In this document: in pieces, positions 1 to 7,225 of the stretch
How the letters are laid out: the number at the start of each line of letters is the position of its first letter
How positions within the stretch are numbered: position 1 is the stretch's first letter
Virus record (IMG/VR): IMGVR_UViG_3300034082_001508
Span: 1 to 49,972 of that record
Origin: a virus
DNA: 49,972 nt
Strand: one strand, 5' to 3'
Notes under the pieces: generated by a model
Told to the model about the DNA's origin: nothing
Database searches by the model: none
The model's input: the letters and a program-made list of their open reading frames with translations, nothing else
Translations under genes and position numbers: made by a program

Positions 1-326
1 TAATAATAGACCTCAACAAACTATCTGAGTATGCGGATGTCCCGGTTAACCCATATTGGGAATCATATGTACTTGCGAACCCCCAATACGAAAAAGTATA
101 TGCCTTATGGTCCTATTTAGAATTCCCCAATAATGATTTGTTTGGGGATATTAAAGACCATCCCGGATATATAATACAACAGAAGGTAGTAGAGGACCTC
201 GAATTTATATACTCACACCTACCATCTCAACTAACACTACACTATACTCCCAAATCAACTTTCTTCCCCGATGACCCACCAACTTATACCGTGAGATTAA
301 AACCTAACGCATATCTAATGAGGTAA
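1..326 (+). CDS. 3' part of an unknown protein cut by the window edge
   Basis: The frame beginning at base 3 is open from the left edge to the TAA at 324-326, giving at least 107 residues without a convincing internal start, so the true start lies outside the window. The visible part is aromatic and acidic (for example PYWESYVLANPQYEKVY) and ends ...KPNAYLMR. I do not recognise the family. It is followed immediately by a three-copy tandem repeat, so it is probably the last gene of its transcription unit. Confidence 0.6.
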   Translation, partial: IIDLNKLSEYADVPVNPYWESYVLANPQYEKVYALWSYLEFPNNDLFGDIKDHPGYIIQQKVVEDLEFIYSHLPSQLTLHYTPKSTFFPDDPPTYTVRLKPNAYLMR

Positions 327-398
327 CACTCCCGTTGGTTGGTCTCTGACACTCCCGTTGGTTGGTCTCTGACACTCCCGTTGGTTGGTCTCTGACAC
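327..398. repeat. 23-nt tandem repeat, three perfect copies
   Basis: Three identical head-to-tail copies of a 23-nt unit beginning CACTCCCGTTGGTTGGTCTC occupy 327-349, 350-372 and 373-395, with the first three bases of a fourth copy following. The array starts directly after the stop codon of the preceding gene. Perfect identity implies recent or constrained duplication. It could be an iteron or a simple slippage product. Confidence 0.9.
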
Positions 399-400
399 CA

Positions 401-472
401 TGTCATGTTAATAACTTTGTTGATAACTTTTTACCTTAACTTATTAACAATGTCATACTGTCATGTTGATAA
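401..472. other. Cluster of four TGTTRATAA 9-mers, DnaA-box-like
   Basis: TGTTAATAA (406-414), TGTTGATAA (418-426), the inverted form TTATTAACA (441-449) and TGTTGATAA (464-472) lie within 67 nt, accompanied by TGTCATG/TGTCATA repeats at 401, 451 and 459. The inverse TTATCAACA differs at one position from the bacterial DnaA box TTATNCACA. Together with the neighbouring iteron-like array and AT-rich tract this could be an origin or another protein-binding array; no initiator gene is visible. Confidence 0.4.
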
Positions 473-489
473 GTTTTTTTGGATATGTC

Positions 490-660
490 AAATATACCCC
501 CACTCCCCCCATCTTTTACCGGGGGGTTTTTTTTTAACCCCTCCCCTAAACACCCCCCATACCCCCTCCCTATCCCCCGTGGGGGTATCCCCCCTCCCCT
601 CCCTCCCCCTTATATAACCCAAATAGGGGGGATAATCCTCTCGATGACGTGTATGGGGGA
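490..660. other. C-tract cluster (G-runs on the minus strand)
   Basis: In an otherwise AT-rich genome this stretch carries many runs of 4-6 C on the plus strand, so the minus strand has many closely spaced G-runs able in principle to form G-quadruplexes. It includes a hairpin CCCCC-GT-GGGGG near 573-585. Open frames crossing it are proline-rich artefacts. I see no gene in 327-806 apart from a possible leader peptide at 807. Confidence 0.55.
505..535 (+). terminator. Rho-independent terminator
   Basis: A CCCCCC run at 505-510 can pair with GGGGGG at 521-526 across a short loop and is followed by nine T residues. It would end transcription arriving from the left-edge gene. Confidence 0.6.
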
Positions 661-695
661 AAAAAACTTTATATGAAAATCGTTTTAAAATTTCT

Positions 696-768
696 AAAAA
701 AATTTTTGGAAAAAATCCCCCGGTATAAATGGGGTGGTCAAATAGTGAAAAAAAATTTTTGGAAAAAA
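696..768. repeat. 20-nt A/T direct repeat
   Basis: The same 20-mer AAAAAAATTTTTGGAAAAAA occurs at 696-715 and 749-768. A-tracts phased like this are usually curved DNA and may be easily melted. The pair lies just upstream of the promoter at 770. Confidence 0.7.
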
Positions 769-769
769 A

Positions 770-800
770 TTGATTGTAAAAGGGGAATATCTTATCTTTG
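770..800 (+). promoter_or_regulatory. Bacteroidota-type promoter
   Basis: TTG at 770-772, a 20-nt spacer, then TATCTTTG at 793-800, matching the Bacteroidota vegetative consensus TTG-N19/21-TAnnTTTG. It drives the gene at 859. A 16-codon open frame (807-857, MEKIYSICGNKKPKEK) lies between promoter and gene and may be a leader peptide. Confidence 0.75.
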
Positions 801-858
801 TTGACTATGGAAAAGATATATTCAATTTGTGGGAATAAAAAACCGAAAGAAAAGTAAT

Positions 859-1347
859 ATGATGATAAGTAAATTAAAGATGTTAAAGATTGGGGAGACC
901 TTGAAGGATTTTAAGTGTTTGGTTTCAAGATTTAATGAGGTAAAGGGTGATAGAATATTATTGAGGGAGTTCTGTTTAAGAAATAGAAATCCCATATGGG
1001 ATTTAACGGGTATAAATTATTTCAAGACCGGATTAAAATCTGAGGGATTGATTCGGGATGGGGGTAAGAAAAAGGATGACCATTATATTCAAAGGTCTTT
1101 ATGTATGGAGATTATCTTTAAGGAATTGAATGCTAACCCGGATATGAATGTTGATGAATTTATTGAATTACTTCGTAAGTATTCATCTACAGTTCAATTG
1201 ACGGAAGAGGAACATAAGAAAATAACATTATATACGAGGAATACTGATATTATGAATTATACGGCTTATGGTGATGTTGGTATAATTGTTAAAGGTCTTA
1301 AGGAGATTATTAATTCTACCCCCGCTTATGTAGTTGGGGGTTTGTGA
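859..1347 (+). CDS. Unknown 162-residue protein
   Basis: Hypothetical protein of 162 residues starting MMISKLKMLKIGETLKDF. I chose ATG 859 over an upstream GTG (829) because GTG starts are otherwise not needed here and the 16-codon leader frame ends at 857. The protein is basic at the N-terminus; residues around GGKKKDDHYIQRSLC and DMNVDEFIELLRKYSS look like a mixed alpha/beta or helical fold. No catalytic motif is recognised. It has its own host-type promoter and is followed by a C-rich post-stop element. Confidence 0.6.
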   Translation: MMISKLKMLKIGETLKDFKCLVSRFNEVKGDRILLREFCLRNRNPIWDLTGINYFKTGLKSEGLIRDGGKKKDDHYIQRSLCMEIIFKELNANPDMNVDEFIELLRKYSSTVQLTEEEHKKITLYTRNTDIMNYTAYGDVGIIVKGLKEIINSTPAYVVGGL

Positions 1348-1395
1348 ACCCGAACTCCCTCCGGTCGGGATTCAATCCCCCCGCCCCCTTTTTTT
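1348..1395 (+). repeat. C-rich post-stop element, copy A
   Basis: Begins immediately after TGA: CTCCCTCCGGTCGGG, then ATTCAATCCCCCCGCCCCC and a T-run. Two related copies follow the stops of the genes ending at 2822 and 9171. The C-run plus T-run could terminate transcription by pairing with upstream G-runs. The TTCAA-TCC stretch resembles a tRNA T-arm, but no tRNA can be folded. Confidence 0.5.
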
Positions 1396-1407
1396 ATGAA
1401 AATTAAT

Positions 1408-1415
1408 ATATTTAT
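1408..1415 (+). promoter_or_regulatory. ATATTTAT box 4 nt before a start codon
   Basis: ATATTTAT followed by TAGT and then ATG at 1420. This is the first example of the recurrent box-N4-ATG arrangement (putative late promoter giving a leaderless mRNA), and it decides the start of the next gene. Confidence 0.5.
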
Positions 1416-1419
1416 TAGT

Positions 1420-2013
1420 ATGAAAAATTTGTTAAACGAAGAGATTGGTAAAATTAAAAAAATGATGGGTATATCTCATAAACCAATCAACTTACCTTAT
1501 CACGAACATCTTATTGAAATTTATTCTGATATTCCCACCGAAATTACTGAAAACTCTGAGGTTGATGATAGATATATTGTTATAAATAAAATTAAACATA
1601 ACGATTTTATTCATAGTCCAAAATTATTTTTGAAGTCTATTAGAAAATCATCTCGTGGTGAGATGTTAACCGAATATTCTTTGGAAGAATTGGAGGATAT
1701 GTTAACATTTAAGTTGGATGGTTATGATATTGGTTATGCTTTGAAGAAAGGTGATGGTGATGAGTATAATGAAATTGTGTCTGTTTTCAATAATTCGGGA
1801 ATTAAAGGTATTGGTGATGCGTTAATTAAGTCAGCAATTAAAAATGGTGGTCGTTATTTGGACCATTATGATGGATTTCTAAGTGGTTTTTACTCCAAAC
1901 ACGGGTTTGAGGAGTATAAACGAGATAAATTTGACCCCCAATATGACCCAAACGGTGAATTTAGAGATAAATACGGAGAATCTGATATTATCTATAGAAA
2001 ATACAACACTTAA
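1420..2013 (+). CDS. GNAT-like acetyltransferase domain protein with capsid-targeting-like N-terminus
   Basis: 197 residues starting MKNLLNEEIGKIKKMMG; the LLNE tetrapeptide fits the (I/L)-x-E signature shared by many proteins here. An upstream in-frame ATG at 1396 is less likely because the ATATTTAT box is exactly 4 nt before 1420. The C-terminal half resembles a compact GNAT fold: an IGYAL strand, the segment NNSGIKGIGDALIKSAIK (cofactor-loop-like followed by a helix) and FYSKHGFEEYKRD, the usual closing strand-turn of acetyltransferases. A substrate cannot be inferred. Family assignment is by pattern only. Confidence 0.55.
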   Translation: MKNLLNEEIGKIKKMMGISHKPINLPYHEHLIEIYSDIPTEITENSEVDDRYIVINKIKHNDFIHSPKLFLKSIRKSSRGEMLTEYSLEELEDMLTFKLDGYDIGYALKKGDGDEYNEIVSVFNNSGIKGIGDALIKSAIKNGGRYLDHYDGFLSGFYSKHGFEEYKRDKFDPQYDPNGEFRDKYGESDIIYRKYNT

Positions 2014-2051
2014 TAATTGTTTTTGATGTTAATTTATCTTATTATTTTAAT

Positions 2052-2822
2052 ATGAACGTATTAACAAACACTTTATTGGGGAACGATGTAATCATTGACA
2101 TAATTGAAGGTCAAATGATTCTACATATTCCACATTCAAAAACAGAAATACCATTTTATGATGGATTTAATATGAATTATATTGAAAATGAGACCAAATT
2201 ATTGGTTGATTTTGCTACTGATAAAATTTTTGACATCCCTAATGTCGAATCTCTAACTTTTGAGTATAATAGAATATTTTGTGACGTTGAAAGATTGGAC
2301 GATAATGATGAACCATTATTTAATCTTGGTAGAGGTTTTTTTTATACCAAAACTGATGACGGAAAAGACCTTAGAGTGTTAGATGATATGGTGAAAAAAA
2401 AGATTAAAGAAGAATTTTATGATATTCACCATAATAAATTGAATCAAATGGTTGAATATAGGTTGAATGAGTATGGTTGTGCAGTAATTATTGATTGTCA
2501 TTCGTTTAGTGATATCCCATTTATAACTGATTTAGATAAAAGTGAGGTTAGACCGGACATTTGTTTAGGTGTTGATGATTTTCACACACCAAAATGGTTA
2601 ATTAATCAAATTAAATCATATTTTGAATATCATAATTTATCTGTTAAAATAAATTCCCCGTACTCAGGGACAATAATTCCATTAAAATATTATAATAAAA
2701 ACAAAAATGTTATTGGAATTATGATTGAGGTGAATCGAAAACTTTATATGGATGAATTTATTGTTGATGATAATAAGGTTGATGAATTAAATTCTATTAT
2801 TAAAAAATCTTTATTCATATAA
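2052..2822 (+). CDS. N-formylglutamate amidohydrolase-family enzyme
   Basis: 256 residues. Family landmarks are visible in order: HIPHS near residue 25, a FEYNRIFCDVERL segment, IIDCHSF in the middle, an INSPYSGT loop and GIMIEVNRKLYMDE near the C-terminus, i.e. the His, Asp/His and Glu positions expected of this metal-dependent hydrolase. Known relatives hydrolyse N-formylglutamate; in a phage the substrate may differ, and a wall or peptide amide is possible. It has no signal peptide. It is followed by copy B of the C-rich element. Confidence 0.75.
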   Translation: MNVLTNTLLGNDVIIDIIEGQMILHIPHSKTEIPFYDGFNMNYIENETKLLVDFATDKIFDIPNVESLTFEYNRIFCDVERLDDNDEPLFNLGRGFFYTKTDDGKDLRVLDDMVKKKIKEEFYDIHHNKLNQMVEYRLNEYGCAVIIDCHSFSDIPFITDLDKSEVRPDICLGVDDFHTPKWLINQIKSYFEYHNLSVKINSPYSGTIIPLKYYNKNKNVIGIMIEVNRKLYMDEFIVDDNKVDELNSIIKKSLFI

Positions 2823-2870
2823 CCCGGACTCGTTTCACTCGTATTCAAATCCCCCCGCCCCCTTTTTTTT
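2823..2870 (+). repeat. C-rich post-stop element, copy B
   Basis: Starts right after TAA; contains ATTCAAATCCCCCCGCCCCC followed by eight T residues. It shares its 3' half almost exactly with copy A. Confidence 0.5.
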
Positions 2871-2878
2871 GGATAATA

Positions 2879-2910
2879 TTTGGTGGAATGAAATGTTTGT
2901 ATTATCTTTG
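2879..2910 (+). promoter_or_regulatory. Bacteroidota-type promoter
   Basis: TTTG at 2879-2882, 20-nt spacer, TATCTTTG at 2903-2910. The spacer (ATGAAATGTTTGT core) is nearly identical to that of the promoter at 3444, so the two promoters look duplicated. It places the start of the next gene at 2929, not at upstream in-frame codons. Confidence 0.75.
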
Positions 2911-2928
2911 TTCTTTAAATTTTATAAA

Positions 2929-3441
2929 ATGGTTGATTATCAAACTTACGAAGAATTACCTAAACGGATTCAATACTATGTGAACTCAATAAAAGAAACG
3001 GGTTATGACGATATTAGAAGTTTTCAATTCCCTTGTAAATATTTTGGGGGTAATTCTTTTGGATGTAGTATTTGGATTGATGCTGAAGAAATGGTAAAAG
3101 GTCTCATTCCTTACCGAGGTGTGATTCAAAATATGATAACGAATAGTTTAACAAAAAATATATTCAATATTGGGTATTTGCATATTTCTGTTCATTATAA
3201 AAACAAACAACAGTTGGGTAAGAAATTCCTCCCGGAATTAAAAAAACGATTAAAGGAATCTCTTGCCGGTAAATATATTCATTCTGTTCGTTTTGATGAA
3301 AACTCTCGTAACAATGACCCCGAAGTTTTTGTTGTGTTAAGACGTGATAACGATATTGAAACTTGGGGTATTGTGAAAAATATTCTTGAGGATTTCAAAA
3401 TTGAAAAAGGTTATCCTAATTTGTATGTTAAAATTTCTTAA
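2929..3441 (+). CDS. Unknown 170-residue protein
   Basis: 170 residues starting MVDYQTYEELPKRIQYYV; earlier in-frame starts fall inside the promoter. The sequence contains CKYFGGNSFGCSIWIDAEEM, a basic stretch KKFLPELKKRLKESLAGKY and a C-terminal strand-rich region (VFVVLRRDNDIETWGIV). It has a mixed alpha/beta appearance and no known catalytic motif. It sits alone between two near-identical promoters. Confidence 0.6.
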   Translation: MVDYQTYEELPKRIQYYVNSIKETGYDDIRSFQFPCKYFGGNSFGCSIWIDAEEMVKGLIPYRGVIQNMITNSLTKNIFNIGYLHISVHYKNKQQLGKKFLPELKKRLKESLAGKYIHSVRFDENSRNNDPEVFVVLRRDNDIETWGIVKNILEDFKIEKGYPNLYVKIS

Positions 3442-3443
3442 TA

Positions 3444-3475
3444 TTTGGCCGTATGAAATGTTTGTTATATCTTTG
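3444..3475 (+). promoter_or_regulatory. Bacteroidota-type promoter for the 3493-8502 gene run
   Basis: TTTG at 3444-3447, 20-nt spacer, TATCTTTG at 3468-3475. It likely drives the small gene at 3493 and the paralogous array behind it. Confidence 0.75.
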
Positions 3476-3492
3476 TCGGAAATAAATTGATT

Positions 3493-3639
3493 ATGAGAGA
3501 TAGAATAAAAAAATGGTGGAATAGGACTTGGTCCAATTGGGAGGTTGATACTAAGAGTAAGTGGTATTTTTATATTATACTTAAGAGAACATCCAACGAT
3601 GGTTTAATCCAATTTAAAAAAATAAAAACTGGGGTATGA
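3493..3639 (+). CDS. Small tryptophan-rich protein (48 aa)
   Basis: A 48-codon frame, MRDRIKKWWNRTWSNWEVD..., basic and Trp-rich, starting 18 nt after the promoter -7 box and ending in TGA that overlaps the next ATG by 4 nt (ATGA), a typical translational-coupling geometry. Function unknown; the amphipathic Trp/Lys composition would allow membrane or nucleic-acid contact. Confidence 0.6.
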   Translation: MRDRIKKWWNRTWSNWEVDTKSKWYFYIILKRTSNDGLIQFKKIKTGV

Positions 3640-4163
3640 AAAACATTTATTTAATTCCGACAGATAAACGGACTCGATTACATTATGACCACACCGGTTT
3701 ATTTTTATCTCACCATTATCAGGTAAGTAAGGAGATTAATTCAATTGTTGAAGGCAGATATATCTACATTACATCGGATGAATACATTGGGTTGAATTGG
3801 TATATTGATGGTGGCTGGGTAAGAAAGGGTGTTATTGATGATAAGGATTATTGGTCTGTTAGAAAGGATTATAAAAAAATCGTTATAACCAATGACCCCA
3901 AGTTAATTAAGGATGGCGTTCAGGATATTGGGGACGGTGTGATGGATTGGTTCATTGAGAACCCCACCTGTGAATACTTCAATATTGAACAGTACAATTC
4001 ATATGGGATTGATAATTGGAAGTACTTGGTAACTCTTCCAACGGATAAGATTGACTTTGAAAAGGAGTTATCTAAATGGGGTTACAATAAGGGTAATTCA
4101 ATTGACGTTGAGATTTTGGTTAATGAGATACTTCCAAAATTATTTGAACAATTTAAAAAATAA
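3636..4163 (+). CDS. Divergent member of the MKNIxxLPTDK paralogous family (N-terminal module)
   Basis: 175 residues, start MKNIYLIPTDKRTRL. It contains the family landmarks YITSDEY, KKIVITNDPKLIKDGVQDI, DWFIENPTCEYFNI and a terminal LFEQFKK, but lacks the C-terminal KQETLEEA...KWQQ...YSEEE module. It is the most diverged copy and uses different codons from the 4172-7022 copies, suggesting it was resident before those arrived. This family is common in Bacteroidota phage sequences; function unknown. Confidence 0.65.
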   Translation: MKNIYLIPTDKRTRLHYDHTGLFLSHHYQVSKEINSIVEGRYIYITSDEYIGLNWYIDGGWVRKGVIDDKDYWSVRKDYKKIVITNDPKLIKDGVQDIGDGVMDWFIENPTCEYFNIEQYNSYGIDNWKYLVTLPTDKIDFEKELSKWGYNKGNSIDVEILVNEILPKLFEQFKK

Positions 4164-4171
4164 ATAAGATT

Positions 4172-5017
4172 ATGAAAAACATACACGTATTAGGAACAGA
4201 TAAACCAACTTTTTTACATAAAAGTACAAAAACAGGTATTTTAATGAAATCATCCGCTTGTATTAATGATATGAAACAAGCACAAGGAATGAACATTTAC
4301 ATCACTTCTGATGAAATAGTTACAAAATATTCAAATGGTTTGTATTTTATTGATATTTACACAAACACAAGACATATATTTTCACCGATTTATATTAATA
4401 AAGATACTATTGCTTTTGGAAAATTTCACACATATATGAATGATGGTGGTATGTGTAAAAAAATCATCCTAACAACAGACCAAGACTTAATCAAAAATGG
4501 TGTACAAGCTATTGATGATGAGTTTTTAGAATGGTTTGTTAAAAATCCAAGTTGTGAAAAAATTAGAACTTATTTGACTAAAGTTTTACAAAGTGGTAAT
4601 CCAACATTTTATAAAGATGATTACAGAATAATCATTCCAAAAGAAGAACATAAATGTACTTGTGAAAATGGACACCCATATAACAATCTTTGTTGTAAAA
4701 TACATGGTAAATTCATAAAAGAAGAACCTAAACAAAAATATAAAGACTGTAATGGCAATTTAACAGATTGTACTTGTATAGAAGATACTATTGAAATGAA
4801 ACAAGAAACACTTGAAGAAGTAAGAGATTTATCATATTATAAAGCTAATGCTGAAGAAGATTATTTAGCAGTTCCAATAAGCGTATTGAGATATATTTCT
4901 CAATTAGAGCAACAAGAAAGAAGTTATAGTGAGGAAGATTTAGAAGTAGCTTATTTTGAAGGTAGAGAAGGATTATATTCATTCAATGATTGGTTTGAAC
5001 AATTTAAAAAGAAATAA
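4172..5017 (+). CDS. Two-module MKNIHVLxTDK family protein
   Basis: 281 residues. The N-terminal module carries MKNIHVLGTDKPTFLH, YITSDE, KKIILTTDQDLIKNGVQAI and EWFVKNPSCEKI. A middle insert is Cys-rich (CTCENGHPYNNLCCKIHG, CNGNLTDCTC; about six to eight Cys/His that could bind zinc). The C-terminal module is MKQETLEEV...RSYSEEDLEVAYFEG...DWFEQFKKK. The following paralog starts 4 nt after its stop. Function unknown; recombination among modules is evident. Confidence 0.65.
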   Translation: MKNIHVLGTDKPTFLHKSTKTGILMKSSACINDMKQAQGMNIYITSDEIVTKYSNGLYFIDIYTNTRHIFSPIYINKDTIAFGKFHTYMNDGGMCKKIILTTDQDLIKNGVQAIDDEFLEWFVKNPSCEKIRTYLTKVLQSGNPTFYKDDYRIIIPKEEHKCTCENGHPYNNLCCKIHGKFIKEEPKQKYKDCNGNLTDCTCIEDTIEMKQETLEEVRDLSYYKANAEEDYLAVPISVLRYISQLEQQERSYSEEDLEVAYFEGREGLYSFNDWFEQFKKK

Positions 5018-5021
5018 AATT

Positions 5022-5981
5022 ATGAAAAACATACACATTTTACCAACAGATAAACCAAGTAGGTTATGGATGACTAAATTAGGTAATCTAACAAGATGCC
5101 ACGATATAAAACCTATTAAAGAAGCATTAGGAAATAATGTAAATAACTACATCACTTCTGATGAAGAAATTAAAGAAGGAAATTGGTTTGTAAAACCTAA
5201 ATATTCAAAAGCAATTAAAATTGGATATGAGATTAGTCAAGCTGATTCATCTTTTTTTGGAGGGTATGGTTATGATTGGACTGATTGTAAAAAAATCATC
5301 TTAACAACAGACCAAGACTTAATCAAAGACGGTGTACAAGCTATTGATGATGAGTTTTTAGAATGGTTTGTTAAAAATCCAAGTTGTGAGTTTGTTGAAT
5401 TGAATAGAAACTATAATCGGGGTAATGGAAAATATTATTACAAAATCATCATTCCAAAAGAAGAAGCTAAACAATTATTTACAGACTACCCAATTATTGA
5501 ATTAGGTGATGACGAATTTAAAGAAGCACCAATAAGAGAATGTGAATTACTTTCTTTTGATGATGATGATAATAAGTACTGCTATGTAAAAGTAGGAGGT
5601 ATTGAAAAAGAAATTAAACGTTGTTATATATACCCACAAAAAGGTAGATGCGGTGACGTTAATTGTGTTTCAATTAAAGAAATAAAAGAGTTGTTAAAAG
5701 AAGAACCTAAACAAGATGCTATTGAATATTCATTAAATGCTTTTAAAGTTCCAAAAGAATATTTTGGAAAACAAGAAACACTTGGAGAAGCATTATCTGA
5801 ACATATAAAAGATATAAAATATCCTACTCTAATACAATGTGCTAAATTTGGTGCTAAATGGCAACAACAGAGAAGTTATAGTGAGGAAGAAGTTTTAGAC
5901 TTATTACAAGATTTTGCTAATGACTTATCTGATAATGTAATTAATATTAAATTTTGGTTTGAAAAATTTAAAAACAAATAA
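5022..5981 (+). CDS. Two-module MKNIHILPTDK family protein
   Basis: 319 residues from ATG 5022 (MKNIHILPTDKPSRLW); a longer in-frame reading from 4956 is rejected because it overlaps the upstream gene and the family start is at 5022. Order: YITSDEEIKEGNW, KKIILTTDQDLIKDGVQAI, EWFVKNPSCEFVE, YYKIIIPKEE linker, a central acidic insert with a possible zinc pair, KVPKEYFGKQETLGEA, KWQQQRSYSEEEVLDLL and terminal FWFEKFKNK. Long nucleotide stretches match the flanking paralogs, so the array probably expanded recently. Confidence 0.65.
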   Translation: MKNIHILPTDKPSRLWMTKLGNLTRCHDIKPIKEALGNNVNNYITSDEEIKEGNWFVKPKYSKAIKIGYEISQADSSFFGGYGYDWTDCKKIILTTDQDLIKDGVQAIDDEFLEWFVKNPSCEFVELNRNYNRGNGKYYYKIIIPKEEAKQLFTDYPIIELGDDEFKEAPIRECELLSFDDDDNKYCYVKVGGIEKEIKRCYIYPQKGRCGDVNCVSIKEIKELLKEEPKQDAIEYSLNAFKVPKEYFGKQETLGEALSEHIKDIKYPTLIQCAKFGAKWQQQRSYSEEEVLDLLQDFANDLSDNVINIKFWFEKFKNK

Positions 5982-5982
5982 G

Positions 5983-6207
5983 ATGAAAGAAACACTTGAA
6001 GAAGCTGCTGAAAGAAGATTTCCAAGTAAAACGGAAATGTACGATGTTTTTATTGAAGGCTCTAAATGGCAACAAGAACAAGACAAGAATAAGTATAGTG
6101 AGGAAGATATGCACAATTTAATGGATGAATACCAAAATTGGTTATTTAATACTAATACCGTAGTATTAACTTTTAGAGAATGGTTTGAACAATTTAAAAA
6201 CAAATAA
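5983..6207 (+). CDS. Free-standing C-terminal module of the MKNIHxLPTDK family
   Basis: 74 residues from ATG 5983: MKETLEEAAERRFPSK...GSKWQQEQDKNKYSEEDM...FREWFEQFKNK. It is only the C-terminal module of the neighbours, starting 1 nt after the upstream stop, which shows that the module is an independent unit. It is predicted helical and charged. Function unknown. Confidence 0.6.
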   Translation: MKETLEEAAERRFPSKTEMYDVFIEGSKWQQEQDKNKYSEEDMHNLMDEYQNWLFNTNTVVLTFREWFEQFKNK

Positions 6208-6211
6208 AATT

Positions 6212-7222
6212 ATGAAAAACGTACACGTACTACCAACAGATAAAACGAGTAGGTTAGTTTTAGATGTAAACAATAATTTAGCATTAGCCTTTAATAAATC
6301 TATTGAAGAAAATGCGCTGTATAAAAGAACCATCTACATCACTAATGATGAAGAAATTAAAGAAAATACCAATGTAAAAGACAAATGGGTAATTTCTGAA
6401 TATGGTTTTGTTGTAAAAGCAGATAGGATTGAAAACAATTACCTTATACACTCAACTGGAGGTTCTAATTTTTTACATCATTATAAATTTATAATTATGA
6501 CAACAGACCCTCAACTTATTCAAGATGGTGTACAACCTATTGATGATGAGTTTTTAGAATTTATAGTTAAGAATCCAAGTTGTGAGTGGGTTGAGGTTGA
6601 CAAAAATTGGAATTACCCATTAGATAAAAGTTGGGAATATAAATTAAGAATCATTCCAAAAGAAGAACCTAAACAACTATTTACAAAAGGAGATAAAGTA
6701 TTGTTTACAGGAAAAATGTTAGATGAAAATGTTGTTGATAAAGTAGTAACAGTATTTTATACATTAGGTAGAGGAGAGATAGATGATATGTCAGATATAA
6801 TGGATGAATACACTCACGTTTATAGAGTTTGGAATAAAGATTTAAAACACACTTCAAAAGAAGAACCATTAAGTTTTGAAGAATTTAGAAAAATTGCTTC
6901 TAAAGAATTACTTGAAAAATTTGATACTGATTGTTTAGAATATTCAGAAGATGGAGATTTTGATAATTACTTTTACGCTAATTGTAAATATTGGGAAAGT
7001 AAACTAAAAGAAGAACCTAAACAAGAATTTGGTTATACTACTAAGATGGGTGTTGAGGTTAAGGATGAGATGGTTAGACCACTTATGGTTCCAAAGAAAT
7101 ATTTTGGTGAGGTGGAACATCCGGATTATAGTTCAGTGTTTGATTTTTTATCCGATAAGGATTACTTAACAGACAAACGAGAAGTTATTGAGAAAGAATT
7201 TAAAGAATATTTAAAAAAATAA
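6212..7222 (+). CDS. MKNVHVLPTDK family protein with extended insert
   Basis: 336 residues from ATG 6212 (MKNVHVLPTDKTSRLV). N-terminal landmarks: YITNDEEIKEN, FIIMTTDPQLIQDGVQPI, EFIVKNPSCEWVE, LRIIPKEEPKQLFTKGDKVLF. The last part (KEEPKQEFGYTTKMGVEVKDEM...VPKKYFGEVEHPDY) changes codon style near 7030, as if two sources were joined. It lacks the KWQQ/YSEEE module. Function unknown. Confidence 0.6.
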   Translation: MKNVHVLPTDKTSRLVLDVNNNLALAFNKSIEENALYKRTIYITNDEEIKENTNVKDKWVISEYGFVVKADRIENNYLIHSTGGSNFLHHYKFIIMTTDPQLIQDGVQPIDDEFLEFIVKNPSCEWVEVDKNWNYPLDKSWEYKLRIIPKEEPKQLFTKGDKVLFTGKMLDENVVDKVVTVFYTLGRGEIDDMSDIMDEYTHVYRVWNKDLKHTSKEEPLSFEEFRKIASKELLEKFDTDCLEYSEDGDFDNYFYANCKYWESKLKEEPKQEFGYTTKMGVEVKDEMVRPLMVPKKYFGEVEHPDYSSVFDFLSDKDYLTDKREVIEKEFKEYLKK

Positions 7223-7225
7223 AAT

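Noticed and set aside
327-398. CRISPR-like array from three 23-nt repeats
   Set aside because: Copies are head to tail with no spacers.
405-676. Proline-rich open reading frames
   Set aside because: They cross C-tracts and a terminator hairpin, and two frames are open at once with no coding-like composition.
1348-1395. tRNA gene or tRNA 3' fragment
   Set aside because: A T-arm-like TTCAA-TCC and C-rich end are present, but no acceptor partner, D-arm or anticodon arm can be folded upstream.
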